This document shows, one piece after another, positions 15,201 to 26,428 of a stretch of DNA of 64,000 bases. Source of the stretch: Acanthacorydalis orientalis. Its lineage: Eukaryota; Arthropoda; Insecta; Megaloptera; Corydalidae. Where the stretch lies: positions 22,424,126 to 22,488,125 of the forward strand of contig CM068314.1 of the NCBI GenBank assembly GCA_034766995.1, written 5' to 3'. The notes below the pieces were generated by a model, which did no database searches, was not told the origin of the DNA, and was given only the letters and a program-made list of their open reading frames with translations. Each line of letters opens with the position of its first letter. Positions within the stretch are counted from its first letter, which is position 1. The position numbers were made by a program, and so were the translations under genes.

Positions 15201-18200
15201 CGTTAGATGCGTCTTGAAATTATCTATCACCTGGTGTGCGATTCGATCCGATTATTTGCCGAAATGGCTTTATTTTGCCCAAAAAACCCTTTTTTCAACC
15301 AGTTTTTCGGCTATAAGTAGTCGAAATTAAGTGCGAGATGGGTAATGTCGTATATCGTTAGATGCGTCTTGAAATTATCTATCAAGTGGTGTGCGATTCG
15401 ATCCGATTATTTGCCAAAATGGCCTTATTTTGCCCAAAAAACCCTTTTTTCAACCAGTTTTTCGGCTATAAGTAGTCGAAATTAAGTGCGAGATGGGTAA
15501 TGTCGTATATCGTTAGATGCGTCTTGAAATTATCTATCAAGTGGTGTGCGATTCGATCCGATTATTTGCCAAAATGGCCTTATTTTGCCCAAAAAACCCT
15601 TTTTTCAACCAGTTTTTCGGCTATAAGTAGTCGAAATTAAGTGCGAGATGGGTAATGTCGTATATCGTTAGATGCGTCTTGAAATTATCTATCAAGTGGT
15701 GTGCGATTCGATCCGATTATTTGCCAAAATGGCCTTATTTTGCGCAAAAAAAAAACCCTTTTTTCAACCAGTTTTTCGGCTATAAGTAGTCGAAATTAAG
15801 TGCGAGATGGGTAATGTCGTATATCGTTAGATGCGTCTTGAAATTATCTATCAAGTGGTGTGCGATTCGATCCGATTATTTGCCAAAATGGCCTTATTTT
15901 GCCCAAAAAACCCTTTTTTCAACCAGTTTTTCGGCTATAAGTAGTCGAAATTAAGTGCGAGATGGGTAATGTCGTATATCGTTAGATGCGTCTTGAAATT
16001 ATCTATCAAGTGGTGTGCGATTCGATCCGATTATTTGCCAAAATGGCCTTATTTTGCCCAAACAACCCTTTTTTCAACCAGTTTTTCGGCTATAAGTAGT
16101 CGAAATTAAGTGCGAGATGGGTAATGTCGTATATCGTTAGATGCGTCTTGAAATTATCTATCAAGTGGTGTGCGATTCGATCCGATTATTTGCCAAAATG
16201 GCCTTATTTTGCCCAAAAAACCCTTTTTTCAACCAGTTTTTCGGCTATAAGTAGTCGAAATTAAGTGCGAGATGGGTAATGTCGTATATCGTTAGATGCG
16301 TCTTGAAATTATCTATCAAGTGGTGTGCGATTCGATCCGATTATTTGCCAAAATGGCCTTATTTTGCCCAAAAAAACCCTTTTTTCAACCAGTTTTTCGG
16401 CTATAAGTAGTCGAAATTAAGTGCGAGATGGGTAATGTCGTATATCGTTAGATGCGTCTTGAAATTATCTATCAAGTGGTGTGCGATTCGATCCGATTAT
16501 TTGCCAAAATGGCCTTATTTTGCCCAAAAAACCCTTTTTTCAACCAGTTTTTCGGCTATAAGTAGTCGAAATTAAGTGCGAGATGGGTAATGTCGTATAT
16601 CGTTAGATGCGTCTTGAAATTATCTATCAAGTGGTGTGCGATTCGATCCGATTATTTGCCAAAATGGCCTTATTTTGCCCAAAAAACCCTTTTTTCAACC
16701 AGTTTTTCGGCTATAAGTAGTCGAAATTAAGTGCGAGATGGGTAATGTCGTATATCGTTAGATGCGTCTTGAAATTATCTATCACCTGGTTTGCGATTCG
16801 ATCCGATTATTTGCCAAAATGGCCTTATTTTGCCCAAAGAACCCATTTTTCAACCAGTTTTTCGGCTCTAAGTAGTCGAAATTAAGTGCGAGATGGGTAA
16901 TGTCGTATATCGTTAGATGCGTCTTGAAATTATCTATCAAGTGGTGTGCGATTCGATCCGATTATTTGCCAAAATGGCCTTATTTTGCCCAAAAAACCCT
17001 TTTTTCAACCAGTTTTTCGGCTATAAGTAGTCGAAATTAAGTGCGAGATGGGTAATGTCGTATATCGTTAGATGCGTCTTGAAATTATCTATCACGTGGT
17101 GTGCGATTCGATCCGATTATTTGCCAAAATGGCCTTATTTTGCCCAAAAAACCCTTTTTTCAACCAGTTTTTCGGCTATAAGTAGTCGAAATTAAGTGCG
17201 AGATGGGTAATGTCGTATATCGTTAGATGCGTCTTGAAATTATCTATCAAGTGGTGTGCGATTCGATCCGATTATTTGCCAAAATGGCCTTATTTTGCCC
17301 AAAAAACCCTTTTTTCAACCAGTTTTTCGGCTATAAGTAGTCGAAATTAAGTGCGAGATGGGTAATGTCGTATATCGTTAGATGCGTCTTGAAATTATCT
17401 ATCAAGTGGTGTGCGATTCGATCCGATTATTTGCCAAAATGGCCTTATTTTGCCCAAAAAACCCTTTTTTCAACCAGTTTTTCGGCTATAAGTAGTCGAA
17501 ATTAAGTGCGAGATGGGTAATGTCGTATATCGTTAGATGCGTCTTGAAATTATCTATCACCTGGTGTGCGATTCGATCCGATTATTTGCCAAAATGGCCT
17601 TATTTTGCCCAAACAACCCATTTTTCAACCAGTTTTTCGGCTATAAGTAGTCGAAATTAAGTGCGAGATGGGTAATGTCGTATATCGTTAGATGCGTCTT
17701 GAAATTATCTATCACCTGGTGTGCGATTCGATCCGATTATTTGCCAAAATGGCCTTATTTTGCCCAAAAAAAACATTTTTCAACCAGTTTTTCGGCTCTA
17801 AGTAGTCGAAATTAAGTGCGAGATGGGTAATGTCGTATATCGTTAGATGCGTCTTGAAATTATCTGTCACGTGGTGTGCGATTGGATCCGATTATTTGCC
17901 AAAATGGCCTTATTTTGCCCAAAAAAACCATTTTTCAACCAGTTTTTCGGCTATAAGAAGTCGAAACTAAATGCGAAATGGTTAATGTCGTATATCGTTA
18001 GATGCGTCTTGAAATTATCTGTCACATGGTGTGCGATTCGATCCGATTATTTGCCGAAATGGCCTTATTATGCCCAAAAAAAACATTTTTCAACCAGTTT
18101 TTCGGCTATAAGTAGTCGAAATTAAGTGCGAGATGGGTAATGTCGTATATCGTTAGATGCGTCTTGAAATTATCTATCAAGTGGTGTGCGATTCGATCCG

Positions 18201-18418
18201 ATTATTTGCCAAAATGGCCTTATTTTGCCCAAAAAACCCTTTTTTCTACCAGTTTTTCGGCTATAAGTAGTCGAAATTAAGTGCGAGATGGGTAATGTCG
18301 TATATCGTTAGATGCGTCTTGAAATTATCTATCACCTGGTGTGCGATTCGATCCGATTATTTGCCGAAATGGCCTTATTTTACCAGAAAAACACGTTTCT
18401 CAGCCAGTTTTTCGGCTA
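15201..18418 (+). repeat. Satellite A array, left arm, degenerate edge
   Basis: The same 155-bp unit continues, but variant copies become frequent toward the B array. The usual atcaagtggtgtg becomes atcacctggtgtg near 15227, 16781, 17557, 17711 and 18331, and cacgtgg or cacatgg in others (near 17092, 17867 and 18020). The unit around 17950 carries several more changes (agaagtcgaaactaaatgcg). The last unit starts near 18322, changes to taccagaaaaacacg, and breaks off at about 18418 after ttcggcta. Decay of terminal copies with a homogeneous interior is expected when unequal exchange homogenises the middle of an array (established model). The boundary at 18418 is fixed by the last clear match to the unit and is good to within about 10 bp. 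Confidence 0.93.
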
Positions 18419-18533
18419 CAATTGGCTGACCCCGCCCCTTTTCCATCTATCATCGCCCCTTTCTTGGATGTCCACGCCTCTTTCCCGCTTGGCCCCGCCA
18501 CATTTATACCAAATATAAACACTGTTCAAATCA
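18419..18533. other. Left A/B junction, non-satellite sequence
   Basis: About 115 bp that belong to neither satellite. It opens with caattggctgacc, runs through a C-rich stretch with four GC-box-like motifs, then an AT-rich part (atttataccaaatataaac), and enters the B array at gttcaaatcaagttta. The whole segment returns, base for base and inverted, at 34481-34595. No frame of gene length belongs to it; the frame crossing it also crosses the A edge and is treated as spurious. It could be a fragment of an old mobile element or of the ancestral flank. I do not recognise it. Confidence 0.85.
18430..18520 (+). promoter_or_regulatory. Candidate GC-box cluster with TATA-like tract
   Basis: Seen: CCCCGCCCC at 18430-18438, CGCCCC at 18454-18459, CCACGCC at 18472-18478 and GGCCCCGCC at 18491-18499, followed by atttataccaaatataaac at 18502-18520. 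On the minus strand these read as GGGGCGGGG, GGGGCG, GGCGTGG and GGCGGGGCC. Such motifs are bound by Sp1/KLF zinc-finger proteins in animals (family knowledge). It is the only GC-rich patch in about 26 kb of left-hand satellite. A promoter role is inference; orientation and activity cannot be read from sequence. Confidence 0.3.
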
Positions 18534-21500
18534 AGTTTAAACCGAGTTTAAACCCGAGTTTAATCCCGAGTTTAAACCCGAGTTTAAACCGAGTTTAAAC
18601 CGAGTTTAAACCGAGTTTAAACCGATTTTAAACCGAGTTTAAACCGTGTTTAAACCGAGTTTAAACTTAGTTTACACCGAGTTTAAACTTAGTTTAAACC
18701 GAGTTTAAGCCGAGTTTAAACTTAGTTTAAACCGAGTAAAACCGAGTTTAAACCGAGTTTAAACTTAGTTTAAACCGAGTTTAAACCGAGTTTAAATCGA
18801 GTTTAATGCGAGTTTGTACCGAGTTTAAACCGAGTTTAAACCGAGTTTAAACCGAATTTAAACCGAGTTTAAACCGAGTTTAAACCGAGTTTAAACGAGT
18901 TTAAACCGAGTTTAAACCGAGGATAAACCGAGTTTAAACCGAGTTTAAACCGAGTTTAAACCGAGTTTAAACCGAGTTTAAACCGAGTTTAAACTTAGTT
19001 TAAACCGAGTTTAAACCGAGTTTAAACCGAGTTTAAACCGAGTTTAAACCGAGTTTAAACCGAGTTTAAACCGAGTTTAAACCGAGTTTAAACCGAGTTT
19101 AAACCGAGTTTAAACCGAGTTTAAACCGAGTTTAAACCGAGTTTAAACCGAGTTTAAACCGAGTTTAAACCGAGTTTAAACCGAGTTTAAACCGAGTTTA
19201 AACCGAGTTTAAACCGAGTTTAAACCGAGTTTAAACCGAGTTTAAACCGAGTTTAAACCGAGTTTAAACCGAGTTTAAACCGAGTTTAAACCGAGTTTAA
19301 ACCGAGTTTAAACCGAGTTTAAACCGAGTTTAAACCGAGTTTAAACCGAGTTTAAACCGAGTTTAAACCGAGTTTAAACCGAGTTTAAACCGAGTTTAAA
19401 CCGAGTTTAAACCGAGTTTAAACCGAGTTTAAACCGAGTTTAAACCGAGTTTAAACCGAGTTTAAACCGAGTTTAAACCGAGTTTAAACCGAGTTTAAAC
19501 CGAGTTTAAACCGAGTTTAAACCGAGTTTAAACCGAGTTTAAACCGAGTTTAAACCGAGTTTAAACCGAGTTTAAACCGAGTTTAAACCGAGTTTAAACC
19601 GAGTTTAAACCGAGTTTAAACCGAGTTTAAACCGAGTTTAAACCGAGTTTAAACCGAGTTTAAACTTAGTTTAAACCGAGTTTAAACTTAGTTTAAACCG
19701 AGTTTAAACTTAGTTTAAACCGAGTTTAAACCGAGTTTAAACCGAGTTTAAACCGAGTTTAAACTTAGTTTAAACCGAGTTTAAACCGAGTTTAAACCGA
19801 GTTTAAACCGAGTTTAAACTGAATTAAACCGAGTTTAAACCGAGTTTAAACCGAGTTTAAACGAGTTTAAACCGAGTTTAAACTTAGTTTAAACCGAGTT
19901 TAAACCGAGTTTAAACCGAGTTTAAACCGAGTTTAAACCGAGTTTAAACCGAGTTTAATCCGAGTTTAAACCGAGTTTAAACCGAGTTTAAACCGAGTTT
20001 AAACCGAGTTTAAACCGAGTTTAAACCGAGTTTAAACCGAGTTTAAACCGAGTTTAAACCGAGTTTAAACCGAGTTTAAACCGAGTTTAAACCGAGTTTA
20101 AACCGAGTTTAAACTTAGTTTAAACCGAGTTTAAACCGAGTTTAAACCGAGTTTAAACCGAGTTTAAACCGAGTTTAAACCGAGTTTAAACCGAGTTTAA
20201 ACCGAGTTTAAACTTAGTTTAAACCGAGTTTAAACCAAGTTTAAACCGAGTTTAAACCGAGTTTAAACCGAGTTTAAACCGAGTTTAAACCGAGTTTAAA
20301 CCGAGTTTAAACCGAGGATAAACCGAGTTTAACCGAGTTTAAACCGAGTTTAAACCGAGTTTAAACCGAGTTTAAACCGAGTTTAAACCGAGTTTAAACC
20401 GAGTTTAAACCGAGTTTAAACCGAGTTTAAACCGAGTTTAAACCGAGTTTAAACCGAGTTTAAACTTAGTTTAAACCGAGTTTAAACTTAGTTTAAACCG
20501 AGTTTAAACCGAGTTTAAACCGAGTTTAAACCGAGTTTAAACCGAGTTTAAACCGAGTTTAAACCGAGTTTAAACCGAGTTTAAACCGAGTTTAAACCGA
20601 GTTTAAACCGAGTTTAAACCGAGTTTAAACCGAGTTTAAACCGAGTTTAAACCGAGTTTAAACCGAGTTTAAACCGAGTTTAAACCGAGTTTAAACTTAG
20701 TTTAAACCGAGTTTAAACTTAGTTTAAACCGAGTTTAAACTTAGTTTAAACCGAGTTTAAACCGAGTTTAAACCGAGTTTAAACCGAGTTTAAACCGAGT
20801 TTAAACCGAGTTTAAACTTAGTTTAAACCGAGTTTAAACTTAGTTTAAACCGAGTTTAAACCGAGTTTAAACCGAGTTTAAACCGAGTTTAAACCGAGTT
20901 TAAACCGAGTTTAAACCGTGTTTAAACCGAGTTTAAACCGAGTTTAAACCGAGTTTAAACCGAATTTAGACCGAGTTTAAACCGAGTTTAAACCGAGTTT
21001 AAACCGAGTTTAAACCGAGTTTAAACCGAGTTTAAACCGAGTTTAAACCGAGTTTAAACCGAGTTTAAACCGAGTTTAAACCGAGGATAAACCGAGGATA
21101 AACCGAGGATAAACCGAGTTTAAACCGAGTTTAAACCGAGTTTAAACCGAGTTTAAACCGAGTTTAAACTTAGTTTAAACCGAGTTTAAACCGAGTTTAA
21201 ACTTAGTTTAAACTTAGTTTAAACCGAGTTTAAACCGAGTTTAAACCGAGTTTAAACCGTGTTTAAACCGAGTTTAAACCGAGTTTAAACCGAGTTTAAA
21301 CCGAGTTTAAACCGAGTTTAAACCGAGTTTAAACCGAGTTTAAACCGAGTTTAAACCGAGTTTAAACCGAGTTTAAACCGAGTTTAAACCGAGTTTAAAC
21401 CGAGTTTAAACCGAGTTTAAACCGAGTTTAAACCGAGTTTAAACCGAGTTTAAACCGAGTTTAAACCGAGTTTAAACCGAGTTTAAACCGAGTTTAAACC

Positions 21501-24500
21501 GAGTTTAAACCGAGTTTAAACCGAGTTTAAACCGAGTTTAAACCGAGTTTAAACCGAGTTTAAACCGAGTTTAAACCGAGTTTAAACCGAGTTTAAACCG
21601 AGTTTAAACCGAGTTTAAACCGAGTTTAAACCGAGTTTAAACCGAGTTTAAACCGAGTTTAAACCGAGTTTAAACCGAGTTTAAACCGAGTTTAAACCGA
21701 GTTTAAACCGAGTTTAAACCGAGTTTAAACCGAGTTTAAACCGAGTTTAAACCGAGTTTAAACCGAGTTTAAACCGAGTTTAAACCGAGTTTAAACCGAG
21801 TTTAAACCGAGTTTAAACCGAGTTTAAACTTAGTTTAAACCGAGTTTAAACCGAGTTTAAACCGAGTTTAAACCGAGTTTAAACCGAGTTTAAACCGAGT
21901 TTAAACCGAGTTTAAACCGAGTTTAAACCGAGTTTAAACCGAGTTTAAACCGAGTTTAAACCGAGTTTAAACCGAGTTTAAACCGAGTTTAAACCGAGTT
22001 TAAACCGAGTTTAAACCGAGTTTAAACCGAGTTTAAACCGAGTTTAAACCGAGTTTAAACCGAGTTTAAACCGAGTTTAAACCGAGTTTAAACCGAGTTT
22101 AAACCGAGTTTAAACCGAGTTTAAACCGAGTTTAAACCGAGTTTAAACCGAGTTTAAACCGAGTTTAAACCGAGTTTAAACCGAGTTTAAACCGAGTTTA
22201 AACCGAGTTTAAACCGAGTTTAAACCGAGTTTAAACCGAGTTTAAACCGAGTTTAAACCGAGTTTAAACCGAGTTTAAACCGAGTTTAAACCGAGTTTAA
22301 ACTTAGTTTAAACCGAGTTTAAACCGAGTTTAAACCGAGTTTAAACCGAGTTTAAACCGAGTTTAAACCGAGTTTAAACCGAGTTTAAACCGAGTTTAAA
22401 CCGAGTTTAAACCGAGTTTAAACCGAGTTTAAACCGAGTTTAAACCGAGTTTAAACTTAGTTTAAACCGAGTTTAAACTTAGTTTAAACCGAGTTTAAAC
22501 CGAGTTTAAACCGAGTTTAAACCGAGTTTAAACTTAGTTTAAACCGAGTTTAAACCGAGTTTAAACCGAGTTTAAACCGAGTTTAAACCGAATTAAACTG
22601 AGTTTAAACCGAGTTTAAACCGAGTTTAAACCGAGTTTAAACCGAGTTTAAACCGAGTTTAAACCGAGTTTAAACCGAGTTTAAACCGAGTTTAAACCGA
22701 GTTTAAACCGAGTTTAAACTTAGTTTAAACCGAGTTTAAACTTAGTTTAAACCGAGTTTAAACCGAGTTTAAACCGAGTTTAAACCGAGTTTAAACTTAG
22801 TTTAAACCGAGTTTAAACTTAGTTTAAACCGAGTTTAAACCGAGTTTAAACCGAGTTTAAACCGAGTTTAAACCGAGTTTAAACCGAGTTTAAACCGAGT
22901 TTAAACCGAGTTTAAACCGAGTTTAAACCGAGTTTAAACCGAGTTTAAACCGAGTTTAAACCGAGTTTAAACCGAGTTTAAACCGAGTTTAAACCGAGTT
23001 TAAACCGAGTTTAAACCGAGTTTAAACCGAGTTTAAACCGAGTTTAAACCGAGTTTAAACCGAGTTTAAACCGAGTTTAAACCGAGTTTAAACCGAGTTT
23101 AAACCGAGTTTAAACCGAGTTTAAACCGAGTTTAAACCGAGTTTAAACCGAGTTTAAACCGAGTTTAAACCGAGTTTAAACCGAGTTTAAACCGAGTTTA
23201 AACCGAGTTTAAACCGAGTTTAAACCGAGTTTAAACCGAGTTTAAACCGAGTTTAAACCGAGTTTAAACCGAGTTTAAACCGAGTTTAAACCGAGTTTAA
23301 ACCGAGTTTAAACCGAGTTTAAACCGAGTTTAAACCGAGTTTAAACCGAGTTTAAACCGAGTTTAAACCGAGTTTAAACCGAGTTTAAACCGAGTTTAAA
23401 CCGAGTTTAAACCGAGTTTAAACCGAGTTTAAACCGAGTTTAAACCGAGTTTAAACCGAGTTTAAACCGAGTTTAAACCGAGTTTAAACCGAGTTTAAAC
23501 CGAGTTTAAACCGAGTTTAAACCGAGTTTAAACCGAGTTTAAACCGAGTTTAAACCGAGTTTAAACCGAGTTTAAACCGAGTTTAAACCGAGTTTAAACC
23601 GAGTTTAAACCGAGTTTAAACCGAGTTTAAACCGAGTTTAAACCGAGTTTAAACCGAGTTTAAACCGAGTTTAAACCGAGTTTAAACCGAGTTTAAACCG
23701 AGTTTAAACCGAGTTTAAACCGAGTTTAAACCGAGTTTAAACCGAGTTTAAACCGAGTTTAAACCGAGTTTAAACCGAGTTTAAACCGAGTTTAAACCGA
23801 GTTTAAACCGAGTTTAAACCGAGTTTAAACCGAGTTTAAACCGAGTTTAAACCGAGTTTAAACCGAGTTTAAACCGAGTTTAAACCGAGTTTAAACCGAG
23901 TTTAAACCGAGTTTAAACCGAGTTTAAACCGAGTTTAAACCGAGTTTAAACCGAGTTTAAACCGAGTTTAAACTTAGTTTAAACCGAGTTTAAACCGAGT
24001 TTAAACCGAGTTTAAACCGAGTTTAAACCGAGTTTAAACCGAGTTTAAACCGAGTTTAAACCGAGTTTAAACCGAGTTTAAACCGAGTTTAAACCGAGTT
24101 TAAACCGAGTTTAAACCGAGTTTAAACCGAGTTTAAACCGAGTTTAAACCGAGTTTAAACCGAGTTTAAACCGAGTTTAAACCGAGTTTAAACCGAGTTT
24201 AAACCGAGTTTAAACCGAGTTTAAACCGAGTTTAAACCGAGTTTAAACCGAGTTTAAACCGAGTTTAAACCGAGTTTAAACCGAGTTTAAACCGAGTTTA
24301 AACCGAGTTTAAACCGAGTTTAAACCGAGTTTAAACCGAGTTTAAACCGAGTTTAAACCGAGTTTAAACCGAGTTTAAACCGAGTTTAAACCGAGTTTAA
24401 ACCGAGTTTAAACCGAGTTTAAACCGAGTTTAAACCGAGTTTAAACCGAGTTTAAACCGAGTTTAAACCGAGTTTAAACCGAGTTTAAACCGAGTTTAAA

Positions 24501-25984
24501 CCGAGTTTAAACCGAGTTTAAACCGAGTTTAAACTTAGTTTAAACCGAGTTTAAACCGAGTTTAAACCGAGTTTAAACCGAGTTTAAACCGAGTTTAAAC
24601 CGAGTTTAAACCGAGTTTAAACCGAGTTTAAACCGAGTTTAAACCGAGTTTAAACCGAGTTTAAACCGAGTTTAAACCGAGTTTAAACCGAGTTTAAACC
24701 GAGTTTAAACCGAGTTTAAACCGAGTTTAAACCGAGTTTAAACCGAGTTTAAACCGAGTTTAAACCGAGTTTAAACCGAGTTTAAACCGAGTTTAAACCG
24801 AGTTTAAACCGAGTTTAAACCGAGTTTAAACCGAGTTTAAACCGAGTTTAAACTTAGTTTAAACCGAGTTTAAACTTAGTTTAAACCGAGTTTAAACCGA
24901 GTTTAAACTTAGTTTAAACCGAGTTTAAACTTAGTTTAAACCGAGTTTAAACCGAGTTTAAACCGAGTTTAAACCGAGTTTAAACCGAGTTTAAACCGAG
25001 TTTAAACCGAGTTTAAACCGAGTTTAAACCGAGTTTAAACCGAGTTTAAACCGAGTTTAAACCGAGTTTAAACCGAGTTTAAACCGAGTTTAAACCGAGT
25101 TTAAACCGAGTTTAAACCGAGTTTAAACCGAGTTTAAACCGAGTTTAAACCGAGTTTAAACCGAGTTTAAACCGAGTTTAAACCGAGGATAAACCGAGGA
25201 TAAACCGAGTTTAAACCGAGTTTAAACCGAGTTTAAACCGAGTTTAAACCGAGTTTAAACCGAGTTTAAACTTAGTTTAAACCGAGTTTAAACCGAGTTT
25301 AAACTTAGTTTAAACCGAGTTTAAACCGAGTTTAAACCGAGTTTAAACCGAGTTTAAACCGAGTTTAAACCGAGTTTAAACCGAGTTTAAACCGAGTTTA
25401 AACCGAGTTTAAACCGAGTTTAAACCGAGTTTAAACCGAGTTTAAACCGAGTTTAAACCGAGTTTAAACCGAGTTTAAACCGAGTTTAAACCGAGTTTAA
25501 ACCGAGTTTAAACCGAGTTTAAACCGAGGATAAACCGAGGATAAACCGAGGATAAACCGAGTTTAAACCGAGTTTAAACCGAGTTTAAACCGAGTTTAAA
25601 CTTAGTTTAAACCGAGGAGTTTAAACCGAGTTTAAACTTAGTTTAAACCGAGTTTAAACCGAGTTTAAACCGAGTTTAAACCGAGTTTAAACCGAGTTTA
25701 AACCGAGTTTAAACCGAGTTTAAACCGAGTTTAAACCGAGTTTAAACCGAGTTTAAACCGAGTTTAAACCGAGTTTAAACCGAGTTTAAACCGAGTTTAA
25801 ACCGAGTTTAAACCGAGTTTAAACCGAGTTTAAACCGAGTTTAAACCGAGTTTAAACCGAGTTTAAACCGAGTTTAAACCGAGTTTAAACCGAGTTTAAA
25901 CCGAGTTTAAACCGAGTTTAAACCGAGTTTAAACCGAGTTTAAACCGAGTTTAAACCGAGTTTAAACCGAGTTTAAACCGAGTT
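18534..25984 (+). repeat. Satellite B array, left arm (11-bp unit GTTTAAACCGA)
   Basis: Roughly 680 tandem copies of the 11-mer GTTTAAACCGA. Each holds the 8-bp palindrome GTTTAAAC (a PmeI site) followed by the spacer CGA. Common variants are GTTTAAACTTA (scattered and in alternating runs, for example 19665-19715 and 20690-20755) and GGATAAACCGA (near 18920, 20316, 21085, 25187 and 25528). The first units have an extra C (cccgag) and the first 400 bp are more varied; long runs such as 19020-19660 and 22810-23960 are perfect. Every frame meets taa once per 33 bp, so no coding is possible. The palindromic core can pair within one strand, which favours hairpins, slippage and copy-number change (inference). 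Confidence 0.97.
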
Positions 25985-26190
25985 TAAACTGAGTTTAAAA
26001 CGAGTTTAAACTGAGTTTAAACCGAGTTTAAACCGAGTTTAAACCGAGTTTAAACCGAGATTAAACCGAGTTTAAACCGAGTTTAAACCGAGTTTATTAA
26101 ACCGAGTTTAAACCGAGTTTAAACCGAGTTTAAACTTACTTTAACCGAGATTAAACTTAGTTTAAACCGAGTTTAAACCGAGTTTGACCG
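25985..26190 (+). repeat. Satellite B array, degenerate inner end
   Basis: The last 200 bp of the B array lose regularity: actgag and aaaacgag variants near 25989-26010, gagattaaacc near 26058, a duplicated agtttattaaacc near 26092, cttactttaaccgagatt near 26134, and a final agtttgaccg. The array then stops at about 26190. This is the decayed margin of B, matching the decayed margin at its outer end. Confidence 0.85.
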
Positions 26191-26240
26191 AGTTTTTTCT
26201 GCTATAATTAGTATAAATTAAGTGCCAAACGGCTACTAAC
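26191..26240 (+). repeat. Decayed satellite A fragment
   Basis: The stretch gctataattagtataaatt followed by aagtgcc lines up with the A segment ggctataagtagtcgaaatt followed by aagtgcg. It begins in a T-run (agttttttct versus agtttttcgg) and fades out at ggctactaac, roughly where A has ggttaatgtc in its edge variants. About 30 of the first 35 bases agree, in the same orientation as the left A array. This is the only A-like piece inside the B/C core. A chance match is unlikely at this length, but the alignment was done by eye. Confidence 0.65.
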
Positions 26241-26428
26241 ATTCTTTCTAACTTTCTTTTTTCCACTTTTCTCCTTTTTTCTCTCGTCGTTTTATACTTT
26301 TTTCCACTTTTCTCCTTTATTCTCTCATCGTCTTCTCCTTTTTTCCACTTTTCTCCTTTTTCTCTCGTCTATTTCTCTTTTTTTCCAGTTTTCTCTTTTT
26401 TTCTGTCGTCGTTTTCTCCTTTTTTCCC
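26241..26428 (+). repeat. Polypyrimidine 41-bp repeat, four units
   Basis: Four imperfect copies of a T/C-rich unit with ttccac or ttccag at 26261, 26302, 26343 and 26383, and a fifth start (ttccca, 26424) that runs into satellite C. The period is 40-41 bp, the same as C. The plus strand is almost pure pyrimidine apart from a cgtcg core per unit, seen at 26285, 26366 and 26407, with the second unit reading catcgtc. Such a tract can adopt triplex (H-DNA) structure under supercoiling (general knowledge). No gene is seen in this spacer. Confidence 0.8.

Larger units (their letters stand above)
18288..18540 (+). repeat. 253-bp perfect inverted copy, left member
   Basis: Spans the last A unit, the whole junction and the first bases of B. 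Its reverse complement is found without a mismatch at 34474-34726; paired positions sum to 53014. Identity ends at 18287 (g, where the partner would need a) and at 18541 (a versus t). Past the inner end the left copy has about 23 extra bases, equal to two B units, before the two sides can be realigned. Confidence 0.95.

Noticed and set aside
17847..18125. 92-residue open frame in the A edge
   Set aside because: It is two A units read through by point changes; the same segment repeats within the protein, and homogeneous A units carry stops in this frame. No gene-like signals.
1..18418. Rho-independent terminators at AAAAAAcccTTTTTT in each A unit
   Set aside because: The stem is A/T only, there is no transcription unit, and the setting is eukaryotic satellite.
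18312..18598. Open frames of 68 and 85 residues across the left junction, with mirrored frames at 34428-34827
   Set aside because: They combine the last A unit, the GC-rich junction and B units. Identity of the two 68-residue frames follows from the 253-bp inverted repeat, not from protein constraint; two overlapping frames are equally open.
18534..26190. Telomere or interstitial telomere tract
   Set aside because: The 11-mer GTTTAAACCGA has no G-run and does not match TTAGGG, TTAGGC, TTAGG or TTTAGGG; no such arrays occur in the window.
26191..26428. A gene or promoter in the B/C spacer
   Set aside because: It is explained by the A relic and the four pyrimidine 41-mers; no open frame or splice-like structure was seen.
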